Shown: positions 10,201 through 20,794 of the stretch, one piece after another
Position numbering within the stretch: position 1 is the first letter of the stretch
How the letters are laid out: each line of letters opens with the position of its first letter
From: Asterochloris sp. CNOR1
Taxonomy: Eukaryota > Chlorophyta > Trebouxiophyceae > Trebouxiales > Trebouxiaceae
Length of the DNA: 64,000 nucleotides
NCBI GenBank assembly: GCA_963969365.1
Contig: OZ017746.1
Span: forward strand, 1-64,000
Direction: 5' to 3'
The notes under the pieces: generated by a model
What the model was told of the DNA's origin: nothing
What the model saw: only the letters and a program-made list of their open reading frames with translations
Database searches by the model: none
Made by a program: the position numbers and the translations under genes

Positions 10201-13200
10201 AGCCGGTGGCTGGCACGAGTCTGACAAAGTGGGTGCGCCGCAAGGCACACCGAGCACAGTTCAAGGTAAGCTGATGACGTTGTGTAGAAGGTGTCCTTGT
10301 CACTCATCCCTGCTGCTGCTGCTTCTTACCTCTGTATACAGCTCTGTAGACGTCTGCACTGTGTACATATGTGCCCAGGCATCAGCAATGGAGCAGTGCT
10401 GAGGCTGTGTCATAGTGCTTCCTTGCCTAAGTACCGCCTGCTGAGCAGCTCTGTGCGTGGTCTGCAGGGTCAGGCAGCTGTGGGTGGCGTCAGTTTGTAC
10501 ATGATGAAGAGCCATTACAAGGAGTTTGCCCAGCACGGCGCCAAGGGCCTGGCGGAGGCAATTGGTGAGGGAACACATGCACAGCTAGCACATTGTGCAA
10601 TTCCAGGGACAGGCACAGCTGCAAGCAGCAGCGTCATTGTTCGCTACCAAGGAAAGCCGCTTTTTCAGCGGTACCAGGCAGAGGTCGAATTAGCATGGCC
10701 GCAAGTGCACATGGGACCGCTGACATGCAAAGCTATCGGTGCTGCTGTCGAGAGTGCACGCCTGATCAACCCTGTTTCCAGCCTGTAGTTCATGCTGTAG
10801 TTCATGCTCTACTTTGAAACTGCCTTCATTGCTGACTTCTTCCACCTCCCTTGCCTGCAGAGTACTTTGAGGACCATCTGGGGCGCAATGTGTCCGGCCT
10901 ATGGCGTATCAACGTCTACGATGTGGAGACTACCATTAAAGGCGTTGTGAATAAGGTGCTGGCCAAGGACGCACACTCAGACAAAACCAAGCGGCAGACA
11001 GCTGCGCATGCCATCATGGAGATGGGTCAAATCTTCCAGGTAGGATTGCTGAGGTGCAGCATGCAGAAGCAGAGGGGTGCTGGCAAGTGCAGAGTATGCT
11101 TGTGCACGCTGAAGGACCTGGGCAGCTGCCCCTCCCAGTCTGGAAGACAGGCCAGATTCTGTTAGCGGGAACTACTGGATTGTCGTGGGTCTGCAGGCTA
11201 CAATTGCAGGTTTGGCATCTGCAGGAGGGGCTCAAGCTGCCTCAGGCTGGCCTCCTGCTGCTGTAGCCACCTTGCCATGCTGACCCTCCTTGCAGGCTGT
11301 GTTTGGGTTTAGTCACCAGCATGCTGGTCCTGTGTGTAGTTCTGATTACTCACACAACAGCAAAATCCTCACCCACGTGCTCAAGGCTGCTCGCCATGAC
11401 AGGTTTTGTTCAAGCAAACCAACTGCTGCAACATTCTCCGCTTCCCTGTGAGCCAGCTGCTGTGCGCCCTGCCTCTGCAGGATGTGGAGGAGCAGGACAT
11501 CAGGGCTGGCAGCGCCATTGGACTGACGCCTGAGCTTGAGGGCCAGATCAAGCAGGGCGCCAGCCAGGCGCAGGGCGCTCTGGGGCAGGCTGGTGGGCAG
11601 GCCCAGCAGCAGAGCGGGCAGGGGCTGGAGCAGGGCGGGCGCGAGGCTGCCAAGCGCGCAGGTGGGCATCAAGTCCGGCCATACTTCCTATCTGATGCTG
11701 TGCACCACTGTCTGAAGCAGCAGCCAAGGCATGCCTGGTGGGTATGGTGGCAGCGCTTGCGTTTACCTCATCAGGCTGCCCAACGTGCAGCTGCACTTGT
11801 TGCACTCCTGGCATGCTATTATGTGTCTGCTGTGGAGCAGATGGAAGTGCATGCCTGATCTGCTAAAATCTCTAACAAAGAGGTTCTCCTCTGCCACTGT
11901 GAAGCAGGCAGCCATGCTGGCTTGGATGTCTGTCAATTGCTGCGCTTGCTGGCTGCATGGATGCGACAGACAGCATGGCTTTTCCTTTCTGCTCATAGCT
12001 CCCCTCTTCCAGCAGCACCTCACCTGCAGGAATGTTTTCCACCTCCCATGTCCACCCATGTCACCATGTTGTTACGTGGTCAGGCACACAGCTGGGCTCT
12101 GTGGGTGTGCTGCTGATCTTTGATGACTGTTGCTGTAGGCCCTGGAGCTGAGAAGGCTGAGCAGCAGGCCATCCGGCCAGCTGCAGACAAAGTGGCCGAA
12201 AATGCTGAGCCCATGGCAGGGCGTGCCACTGACACCCTCAACCAGGGGGCCCAGAAGTTCTCAGAGCAGGCTCAACCCACAGCAGAGCGCATGAAGCAGG
12301 AGCAGGTGAGCTGTCGTCAGAAACCATCTTTGTGAAGCATGGGGCATATGCTGCAGTGCCGGCTGCTGCAATCCTGACTCTGGGCAGCACCACTCCACCT
12401 TAGCTGTGCCCACAGCTGAGCGCATGAAGCAGGTGCAGGTGAGCTGCATTCACCAACTATCCTGCTGAGGCATGGGGACATGCTGTACACGGCAACGATC
12501 AGACACTTCTGCCATTGTATAGTCAGCTGATGGCTTGGGCACTTTCACATCTAAGAGCCGGCAGCTTTTGCCATATGCATTGGGTGCGGGCTGATTTTTC
12601 TCATGTTCTGCATGTCCTGCCCTGAAGCAGGATCACAGGACAATGTGAAGCCTCTTAAATACCTGGCTTTGGTTGTCTGTGTCATATGTTGCGCCCTTCG
12701 ACTTGTGCGCCCTCCTTTGAGCCATTTATCGTCTTCACCATCAATTGGGCCCTGGTGGTCAGCCTGGTAGCAGCAGCCCTGGCAGCATGCTATGGTGTGG
12801 AAACAAGCCTGACCTGAAGGAGTGGGTGATACCAGTGGCGCACCTGCCGGGTGTAGTAATAATGGCTGCTAATCTCCTGCCCGTCTTTCTCTGAGGGCAG
12901 AGTCTTTTGATGGCAGAGTCTCCAACACATTGTCAAGCCACTGCAGCCACATGGAAGCCGGCTTTATTTGCTGCAGGTGATGCCAGCGGCACAAAAGCTG
13001 GCTGACAATGCGGAGCCTCTCGCAGAGAAGCTGATCCAGGAGGTCATCCAGCCGGCCGCCAAGGTGAGGTACCTTGGACCAGCTTGGAACTGAGCCTTCT
13101 CAACTGCCCGCTTTGCTCTAAGCTCACCCACCTGCCAAACCCCTTGATTGTGACCTGCCCAGCACTTGTTCGCCTGTGCATGCTGAATGGTGCACCAGCT

Positions 13201-16200
13201 CATTGATGAGAGGCAGCACCATCTCATGCTGCCATGGCCACCAGCAATTTTCACCCCCAAACTCCCCCCTGCCTCGCCTGCAGAAAATTGAGCAGGAGGG
13301 GCGCCCCAGGGCCCAGCAGCTGGCTGAGCAGTATGCCAAGCCCATGGGGGACAATGCCTCTAACGCTGACCAGGCTGCTGACCAGATGGTGGAAGAGAAA
13401 CTGAAGCCGGCCGCTCAGGATCTGTCCAATCAGATGCAGCCTGCAGCTGACCAGTTCAGCGAGGAGCAGCTCAAGCCAATGGCAGCCAAGGTGAGGGGCA
13501 AGGGCAGGACTGCACACAATGTGCCTGTGTAGCGCACAGGGGTGTCACGGCAACTTGGGCAAAGCTTGCTGCTCAGTACCCCGCCAACCTGCGGTGACCA
13601 GTTCAGCAAGGAGCTGATTGTGTTGGCAGCAACATGGTGAGAGGCACTGGGTGCCAGGTACCATGCCCATGCAGGTCAGGGCTGCTGGTGACGCAGTAAT
13701 CTGGGTCGATGATGCCTGGGAACTGTGTGTTTTGGGCTGTCACAATAGCAGTCCAAGGTCAGCTGTGTCTGTCTGCGCAAACAACTTCCTTGACAGCTGG
13801 TGGCGCTTCTAAGAATCCACTGCGCAGGCTCAGCAGGTCATTGAGCCCCTCCTGTGTGCAGGCGACGGAAGCCAGCCTGATACAATGGTGGGAGGAGTTA
13901 TGTTGAGAAGTTGACCCATCTAAACCTGATTCTTCTTGTCTATAGGTGGCAGATGGGGCTCCCAAGGTGGCAGCCAAGCTGAACCAGGAACAGCTGCAGC
14001 CGCGCGCCGACTACTTGGCTGACCACTTTGAGGAGAAGGCACGTGCCTTTGCCAAGCGCCTGGGCCCGCTGGCAGCTGGGCTGCCGGACTCCATCGAGAA
14101 GGCGGTCAAGAAGAACAAGGTAGGGGGCTGCACAGCTGGCCTGCAGTGTGTGGTGGTTTTGAGGCTGCCAGCCTTCTTACAAATGCATCCTGAGAGACAA
14201 TGTGGGACAAAGTCCAGCTCCTCCGCTTTGTCGAAGTCCAACATGTGGTCAGGAAGGACAGGGTGGAAGGTCGTCAGAGACTCCTGCTTACTGCGCTGGC
14301 TCATCAAGAATGCACTTAACAAGAGGTTTGGGGCCATTGCAATGCCGGGGCCCATGCACTGTCTCTGCCTGACTAAGACACCTTGGCAGCCGGGGATATG
14401 CAGCCAGGGGCCCTCCCGCTTTATTCACACTTGTCAACAGGAAGAACAGGCCAGAACCCTGCTCTAGGTGAATCACAGGTATTGAGATCCCTTTGTGCAA
14501 GTTGCAGACTCTATTTTCGCAGCCTCTGCACAGGGGAGTTGCTGAGCTGTGCCCCAATGCTGCTGCCACACAACACTGACAGCCTTGCTGAAGGCTTGCA
14601 GATCAGCCAGCGCCCTGTCTACCCAGCGCACGCTGCATTGGAGACACACGTGGAGCTCAACAGCTGCCTGATCTGCGCGCCTGCATTGTGCAGGTGCCGG
14701 ACGAGCTGAAGCGCGACCTACTGCTGATTGCGTCCAAGCTGCGCCCCATCGCCCAAAACCTGGTCCAGGCCGCAGACCAGCTGTATGAGCAGGCGCCCCA
14801 GATCCAGGCGCAGATCAAGCCTACAGCTGAGAAGCTGGGCAGTCAGCTGGAGTCAGGGGCACAGCAGGTACGGAGTGCTCATTGGCTTGTCAGCATTGCT
14901 GCAGGCCGTCAGGTTAGGCCATCAGCTCACTGCTGGTGGATGAGCACAACAGGGTGGGGGTGAAGCCTGATGTTGCATATGAGCATGTTGTTGTTCAGCC
15001 AGGCAGGCTCGACAGCCAGCTGGGGTCCAGGGCACACACCCCAGGTGGGTGCTACAGGTGCCTGAGATTGTGGGGTCAGGGCATCAACTGGAGACAGGTG
15101 CACCACTGCTGGTTTTGATTGAGAATGTTATGCGCTTGAGGCAAGAGTGTAGGGCACTGCAATTCGATCTCCAGGCTGACATGTTCAGCAGTGAAGTTGC
15201 AGCAATGTCTGTGCAGACCCCTCTGCAGGGCTGCCAGGTCTGCACATACAAGCATTGATGCCACTGCTGGGATTCTGATCGATGCAGGTGTCAGAGCAGG
15301 CGATGCCGATGGCCGACAAGGCAGCAGGAACGCTGCATGACACAGCGGGGCAGGCCGCAGAGCAGGTGCCTTCCCTGGCAGACAATGCTGGCAGCCAGAT
15401 CAAGCGTGGCGGCCAAAGGTGAGCAGCAGCCGCTTGAGTCTAGTGCCCAGCAGAGTACGTGTCATGTGCCAGGCCAGATTGCTGGGCATGTCTGCCCTGC
15501 TGGCTACTTGTAGTATGCAGGCATATGCAGCAGCATCGCTTGTATGTTGTGTCTGGGTGTATGTTGTGACTGTTGTCCTTGTCAGGTGATGTAGAGGCTT
15601 GCTGGCAGCATTCTGGAGCTGTGAATCAGCGATACTATTTGACTAGGCAGCGTTTTGGTGAATCCTGAACCCTCCTGCAGCTACACACTGTGTGGCGTTA
15701 TTCATGACATGTTGTCAAAAGGGTTTTGCACCTTTTGCTGCAGGGTGGCTGAGGAGGCGCCAGAGGGCGATGAGGCCCACCAGCGTGTCACCAACATGGC
15801 AGACAATGTCGTGGACCAGGTGGGGATCCTGTATGGCAGCCTTTGCCAACTTGATGTAATGGGATGTCTGTTGGTCAGCTCATGTGGCATGACAGGCACC
15901 TGCAACAAGGCATGCATGGGGCATCTGCCTTTGGTGTGCTTCCTGCCTGTGGTTTGGGCGATGCACTGGATCCAGTTTGCAGACTTGCAGTGACAGTAGC
16001 GGTTCATGGCTGCTGATGAGGCTTGGCTTGCATCTCAGGCTTATCTCTGCCCCTCTCATGTTGTGCAGGTGCAGCCAAGGGCAGACCAGCTCAGTGCAGC
16101 CATCCGCGGGGCTGCAACAGCAGTCAAGGAGAAGGGTGTACCTGCTGCAGAGGTGGGCGGTCGCTGTGATTCCCAAGCTGCGTGGCAAAGTATGGCTGAT

Positions 16201-19200
16201 GCGCAGCGCTGCATTTGTGGACCTGTGGCTGCGTTTATACCTGCTGGCTGTAAACGTGACCTGGTTGTCAAGTCAGCAGTAGGGGGGCAGCACTGTACCT
16301 TTGAGCCTTCCCCTCTCTTTGCAGCCCACACAGGCTTACCTGTGAGGGTTATGGCCCTTTCATGTGCCCTTTTCCACGCAGAGCAACTTCACACTTGTCC
16401 TCGATGCGGCGCAGGCTGTCTCAGACGTGGGCATCGACAAGACGGGCCAGGCTGCAGAGCGCGCTCCAGACTATGCTGACAAGGCCTCTGGTCAGATCCA
16501 GAGTGGGGCCAGGCAGGCCAAGGAGCAGGCCGGTCCCATGGCTGACAAGGCCAGCGAGCAGGTGTGCCCCCCATGCATGTGAGCAGCTTCAGCTGCCTCT
16601 GGAGTTTCCAGCGTGGATCCAACCAGCTGAGAGATAATTGTTATTGACAAGGCCACTGAGCGGGTGAGCACCCGCATGTGGACTGCTTGACTTCAGAGCA
16701 CACAAGTGCTTTCAACAGGCATGCAGCTGTTGGGGCAAGGAGCCTATCTATTAGCTCTAACCCCCTAGTAGGCCTGCATCTGCTCCAAGAGCTTGTCCTG
16801 GGCAGCTGCTGCCCACCCAAGAGCCGGCAGCCTGGGCAGCTGCCTGTGTCCCCTGCTGCAGGCGGACACTGACAATGCCAGACTGCAGCACCTCAGGTGG
16901 TGTAGTGCAGCTGCTGCACCCCCAGAGCCAGTGGCATGAGCAGCTGCATGTGTCTCCTGCTGCAGGTGCATGCCGGAGCCGGCAAGGTGCAGGAGCGTGG
17001 CCCTGAGCTTGGGGACCAGGCGTCGCAGCAGACGCAGCGAGGGATGGGGCAGGCCACCCAGGGGGCCCAGCAGGGCGTTGGCAAGGCCCAGGGTGAGTGC
17101 TGTTGCCATTTGTGTGTTGTTGGGCTGTCACAACTTGTGGGATGATCCTTACGCAGCGACTGCCTGGCAACAGCAGCTTGGTCAGGCAGAGGGTGTCCGC
17201 TGCCCTGGTGCTGAGCTCAGTGTTTGGACATGAATGGCCTGGAGTGTTTTATCATGAGGATTAGGCCAGGCCTTGCTTGATCATGCAGCCCTTGAAGCTT
17301 TGCTGCAGGTGCTGGCCAGCTCCGGCTCATGGAGGCCACTGTGACTTACAAGCAGTGCTGCTTGCCCGTGGTGAATGCAGTGACTGCTGCTGCACATTCA
17401 CATGACCGCGTCGGTGCCATGCTGCAGATGCCTCGCTAGACAGTACCAGGTCTGGCCAGCAGGGCGGCGGCTTTGGGACCCAGCAGGGCAGTGGCTACGG
17501 GAGCCAGCAGGGCAGTGGCTATGAAGGTAGTGGTTACGGGAGCCAGCAGGGCGGTGGCTACGGGAGCCAGCAGGGCGGCGGCTATGGGAGCCAGCAGGGT
17601 GGTGGCTATGAAGGCGGCCTGGGCGGCACAGGCAGTGGCGCTGGTGGCTTGGGGGCCAGCTCAGGTGGTTATGAGGGCAGCCAGGGTGACTATGGCAGCA
17701 AGCGCGGCCAGGTCAAGGAGCAGGCCCAGGGCACCAAAGACCAGGCTCAGGGAGCATATGCAGGTGCGCACGTGCTGGCCTGCAGTGTTGCTGGTGCCAG
17801 GGCAGCTGCTTGTGCAGTCGCATGAAATGGGGTGCTATTCTGGTCCAAGTTGTGCGAAGGGGTGGGGCAAGGCAGACTTGAGCACCACATCTTGAAGTCC
17901 TCACTGACTGGCGGTCCTGCAGCCTCTTCGAGAGCCTGTCAGAGCAGTAGGTTGTTCCCTCTAGGTTGTGCCCACCAGCGCTGCCACCTACACTGCCATT
18001 TGCTCCCATGCCCTGTTGATGGTTGGTGTCTGCTTCTTCAACACATCTTCAGGTTGCCGGCTGCCTCAGTGGTTTGCTTGCCTCTCCTTGCTTGTTGGGC
18101 ATCATTTCCCTACAGCAAGCTAGTCGATGCTGCCTGGATATCTGATCTATGGGCTTTTGCCAGTCTAATCTGTGCCTGCATGTGCACATGTGCTTTCAGG
18201 CTCGTAGGGGCCGGTGCTGCACGCAAAGTGGCAGGTTTCATTCGCACCCAGCATCATTTGACGCCCTTGCTGTGCAAACACATCACTGACACAAATAGCT
18301 CTCCAAGTTCTGGCTCATGCATTCCACCTTGGTGTATAGTCTTGACTCACATGCCATAATTCTGTCTGTTGCAGGGGCCAAGGAAGAGTTGCAGCCCACA
18401 GCAGAGCGTGGCCAGCAGAAAACATATGAGACGGCAGGGGTTGTACAGGACAAAGCCAAGTCAGCAGGGAATACAGTGGCTGCCAACTTCAGCAAGCTGG
18501 GAGGTGAGCACTGCCTGGTGACAGCGACTGGCAGGCTGTATGTGGGTGTTGCTGCAACCTTGACATAAATTCTTGATATACCTACAAGCAGGTTCAAGCA
18601 CTCGTGGGGGCTAGGGGACACGTTTGGTGAGGCAGAGTGCTGAGTGCCACATTGTTTGGATTTTCCTGGCCAGGCTCCCTCATCAACTGCAGTGGTGCCA
18701 TTTGATGCCATGGTAAATTGAGCCTGACTTGTCAGTTTCTCCATGTTGGTGGAGATGTTTTACAGACTCATACACTGAAGGAGTGCCATGACCAGCTGCA
18801 ATTTGGTTGTTGGATTGTTCTGCTTCAACCACAGCAGGGGCTGCAATCCTTTGTTATGGGTCACTGCATCTGAGCTGCTAGGGCACTGCTGCTGCACACA
18901 AGATCCAAGCGGATGGTGACACCAACTGCTTCAACTGAGAGCAGTACCAGTGTCTTCTTCCCTTTTCCAGCTTGAGCAAAGGTCTGCCCCTGCTGCAGCA
19001 ATCAAAAGGGTGCCGAGGATGACATGCTTGCTGGAGAGGGTTCCTACATTAGAAAACTACTGCCCTATCAATGCTGTGGCTTCTGTTGTCTGCACTGCAG
19101 TGCAAGATGCTGAGCACGCCTGCATGCCCCTGAGCCCATCTTCACCTCCCAAAGCTGGTTTCCAGGCTTTCTTTGTGCTTCTGCTGCAGACAAGATTCGG

Positions 19201-20186
19201 GAGGATGATGAGGATGACACTCCCACTGAAGACAAGGCCCATGACAAGGTAGCTGGCTTCCTGGACCGCGTGGCAAATGAGGCGGGGCCCAAAGCAGACC
19301 AGGCCATTGACAATGCAAAGGGGCAGGCGCGGGGCTTGACAGGTCAGCCTGGGCTGAGCAAAGTGTGGGTGGCGACTTGTGCATCTGAGCCCCTTCAGGA
19401 ACCTGTTCAAAGCCCAGTCTGCGCTGCCCAGCAGCTGGGCAGCAGTAGGGCCTCTGCCTGCTGCGGCCTCTTTCAGGGTTACCTGCAGGGACTTCCTTCA
19501 AGCACAACTGCACTGCCTCATCAACCCTTCCCTCATTGACCCTTTCACAGTGAGCAGGGGTTAGGAGCATGCACGCACTAGTTGGTAGCTCAAAGCATAT
19601 GTCATGAGGCACTTCCAGGCCAACCTCTTGGCTCAAGAGCAGTTCTGCTTCTCATTGGGACTTGTCTAGATGGAGGCCCATGTCGACATTGTGCCCCTGA
19701 GCTTTTTTTTGAGGATCTATGCCCTGCCCTCTGCAGAGCGTGCACAGGCGTCTGAGGGTGACAGCATGCCTGAGCGCATGGCCAACAAGGCAAAGGACAA
19801 GTCTTCAGGGGCTGCAGATGAGGCCAGCAACAGGTTGGGCCCCAAGGCAGATGCTGCAACAGACAAAGCCCGCAACGTGGCATCCAACACTCAGAGTGGA
19901 GCGCAGCAGTCCTCAGGTGGGTGCAGTCATGCTCATCAAGGTCCTGTCTGCACAGGCAACTATCCAGCCATTGTGCCTGCCCTGTTACATCTGGCTGAAG
20001 CAAGACAATGACGGATGTTGTAGGGGCCAGGCTCTCACCGCCACTGTGACCTGTTGTTCAGCAGATGCTTGCATGAGTGGGAGGTTGTGCCTGTTGCCTG
20101 CCTGCCTATGTTTGTCGCGGTGACTTGCTCTCAACTGGCTTCCTGCAACAGCCATGGGTGTTGGTGCAGGCAACTCTGGTTACTAA
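7234..20186 (+). CDS. DnaJ-X-domain protein with LEA-like helical tail, about 23 exons, 1169 aa
   Basis: Exons, all phase-consistent: 7234-7584, 8164-8276, 8893-9022, 9294-9442, 10178-10265, 10468-10564, 10861-11039, 11481-11661, 12139-12305, 12977-13063, 13284-13490, 13946-14119, 14694-14867, 15288-15418, 15744-15819, 16069-16152, 16382-16561, 16966-17092, 17428-17763, 18375-18503, 19190-19342, 19737-19916, 20170-20186. Residues 1-117 are disordered. About 155-369 match the X-domain found behind the J domain in plant and fungal DnaJ proteins (FRAGMEQEAVRLASMPFGNA, then LWRINVYDVE). No J domain or usable HPD motif was found. Residues 370-898 and 985-1164 are Ala/Glu/Gln/Lys-rich amphipathic helices with units such as PAAQKLADNAEPLAEK, like LEA proteins or apolipoproteins. 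About 905-980 is Gly/Gln/Tyr/Ser-rich. The start could instead be ATG 7127 spliced (MSDPL, donor GTGAGA) to the acceptor before GCAGGC near 7253. The end could be TGA 20009-20011 if the last intron is retained. Likely a chaperone or membrane/lipid-surface stress protein; inferred only. Confidence 0.75.
8665..8775 (+). repeat. Decayed upstream copy of exon 3 of the DnaJ-X gene
   Basis: The intron before exon 3 (8893-9022) holds a near copy of that exon with its acceptor: a GTGTGTGCAGGTGG start and the later AGAGCAGGGCAAGGACCCC, which parallels AGAGCAGGGCGATGACCCC in the real exon, followed by a CCCACAGC-CCTGGCAT block. A third weaker acceptor-like copy follows near 8790-8830. The copy does not keep the reading phase. 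Confidence 0.7.
12409..12485 (+). repeat. Decayed copy of exon 9 end plus donor (DnaJ-X gene)
   Basis: The sequence around the exon 9 donor (CCCACAGCAGAGCGCATGAA near 12279 and the following GTGAGCTG and GCATGGGGCATATGCTG) recurs about 130 bp downstream as CCCACAGCTGAGCGCATGAA, GTGAGCTG and GCATGGGGACATGCTG. Splicing the copy as a micro-exon would break the frame, so it is read as a non-coding duplicate. Confidence 0.75.
13593..13640 (+). repeat. Decayed copy of exon 11 end plus donor (DnaJ-X gene)
   Basis: GTGACCAGTTCAGCAAGGAG near 13596, followed by GGCAGCAACATG and a GTGAGAG donor, repeats the real exon 11 end (CTGACCAGTTCAGCGAGGAG, GGCAGCCAAG, GTGAGG) about 140 bp upstream. Confidence 0.65.
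15005..15060 (+). repeat. Decayed copy of exon 13 end plus donor (DnaJ-X gene)
   Basis: CAGCCAGCTGGGGTCCAGGG at about 15012 and the following GGTGGGTGCT resemble CAGTCAGCTGGAGTCAGGGG and GGTACGGAGTGCT at the real exon 13 donor (14841-14875). Confidence 0.5.
16644..16870 (+). repeat. Copies of exon 17 donor and exon 18 acceptor in one intron (DnaJ-X gene)
   Basis: GACAAGGCCACTGAGCGGGT near 16646 mirrors the exon 17 end GACAAGGCCAGCGAGCAGGT. Further on, GCAGCTGCCTGTGTCCCCTG with CTGCAG (near 16838-16861) mirrors the real exon 18 acceptor region GCAGCTGCATGTGTCTCCTG with CTGCAG (16940-16965). Both ends of the intron therefore carry duplicates. Confidence 0.65.
17455..17660 (+). repeat. Coding minisatellite for Gly-Tyr-Gly-Ser-Gln-Gln units
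   Basis: Inside exon 19 of the DnaJ-X gene a unit of 24-27 bases (GGGAGCCAGCAGGGC plus GGTGGCTAC) is repeated about five times and encodes GYGSQQGG-type repeats. The composition (Gly, Tyr, Ser, Gln) is that of prion-like low-complexity segments such as those of FUS-family proteins. Near-identical units point to recent expansion. Confidence 0.85.
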
Positions 20187-20794
20187 TTCTTCCAGCCTCC
20201 TGTCAACCCCCATACATTCAAGAGGCAGGATTGTGGCACTCGTCTTGTGACATCAAGAGTATGTGACACGAGGCAACAGCTTGATCACTTTCTGGATGCG
20301 ACTTCGTATAGATTGACTGGTTAACAATGTTTCTGCACAGTGATTCTTTTTGCTCTCGATTGGTGATCTCACTCTTGATCAATATGTGTGTGTGCCTCCT
20401 GGCTCTTGTACAAATGCTGACCCACCAGAAGCCTTAGGCTTAGTTGGGTTGCTGTATCCTGAACTCAACCTGGACTGTCAATTGCAATTAGCCAGACTTT
20501 GCCAGGATCTGCAATATGAGCTGCAAGTGGAGCTACTGCAGAGGCTTTAGATCAAGCACCTCATGGATCCTGGAAAGCTATTATGTTCATGACTGGGCTC
20601 TAGGAACACTGTTTGGGTGAGGAAGAGAGGTCTTGTGCAGAAAGCAGACAACACAATGTCAGCATAGACACACACTGACATGTTAGATGGCTGGCCAACA
20701 TGTTTCAATGCCTATTCATTGAGAATCATGCAGCTGGGTCACTTGCTCAGCTGAACAGGATGGGGGACTCTCTTGTTCTGCGCCGCAACACTTG
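20187..20794. other. Intergenic gap between convergent genes
   Basis: About 600 bp between the DnaJ-X gene end and the phosphoglycolate phosphatase stop. It is locally AT-richer than its surroundings and presumably holds both 3' UTRs. One open frame (20350-20550) is present but has no supporting features. Confidence 0.5.

Noticed and set aside
12409-12440. Micro-exon between exons 9 and 10 of the DnaJ-X gene
   Set aside because: Acceptor and donor exist but the piece contains a stop in the required phase; it is a decayed duplicate.
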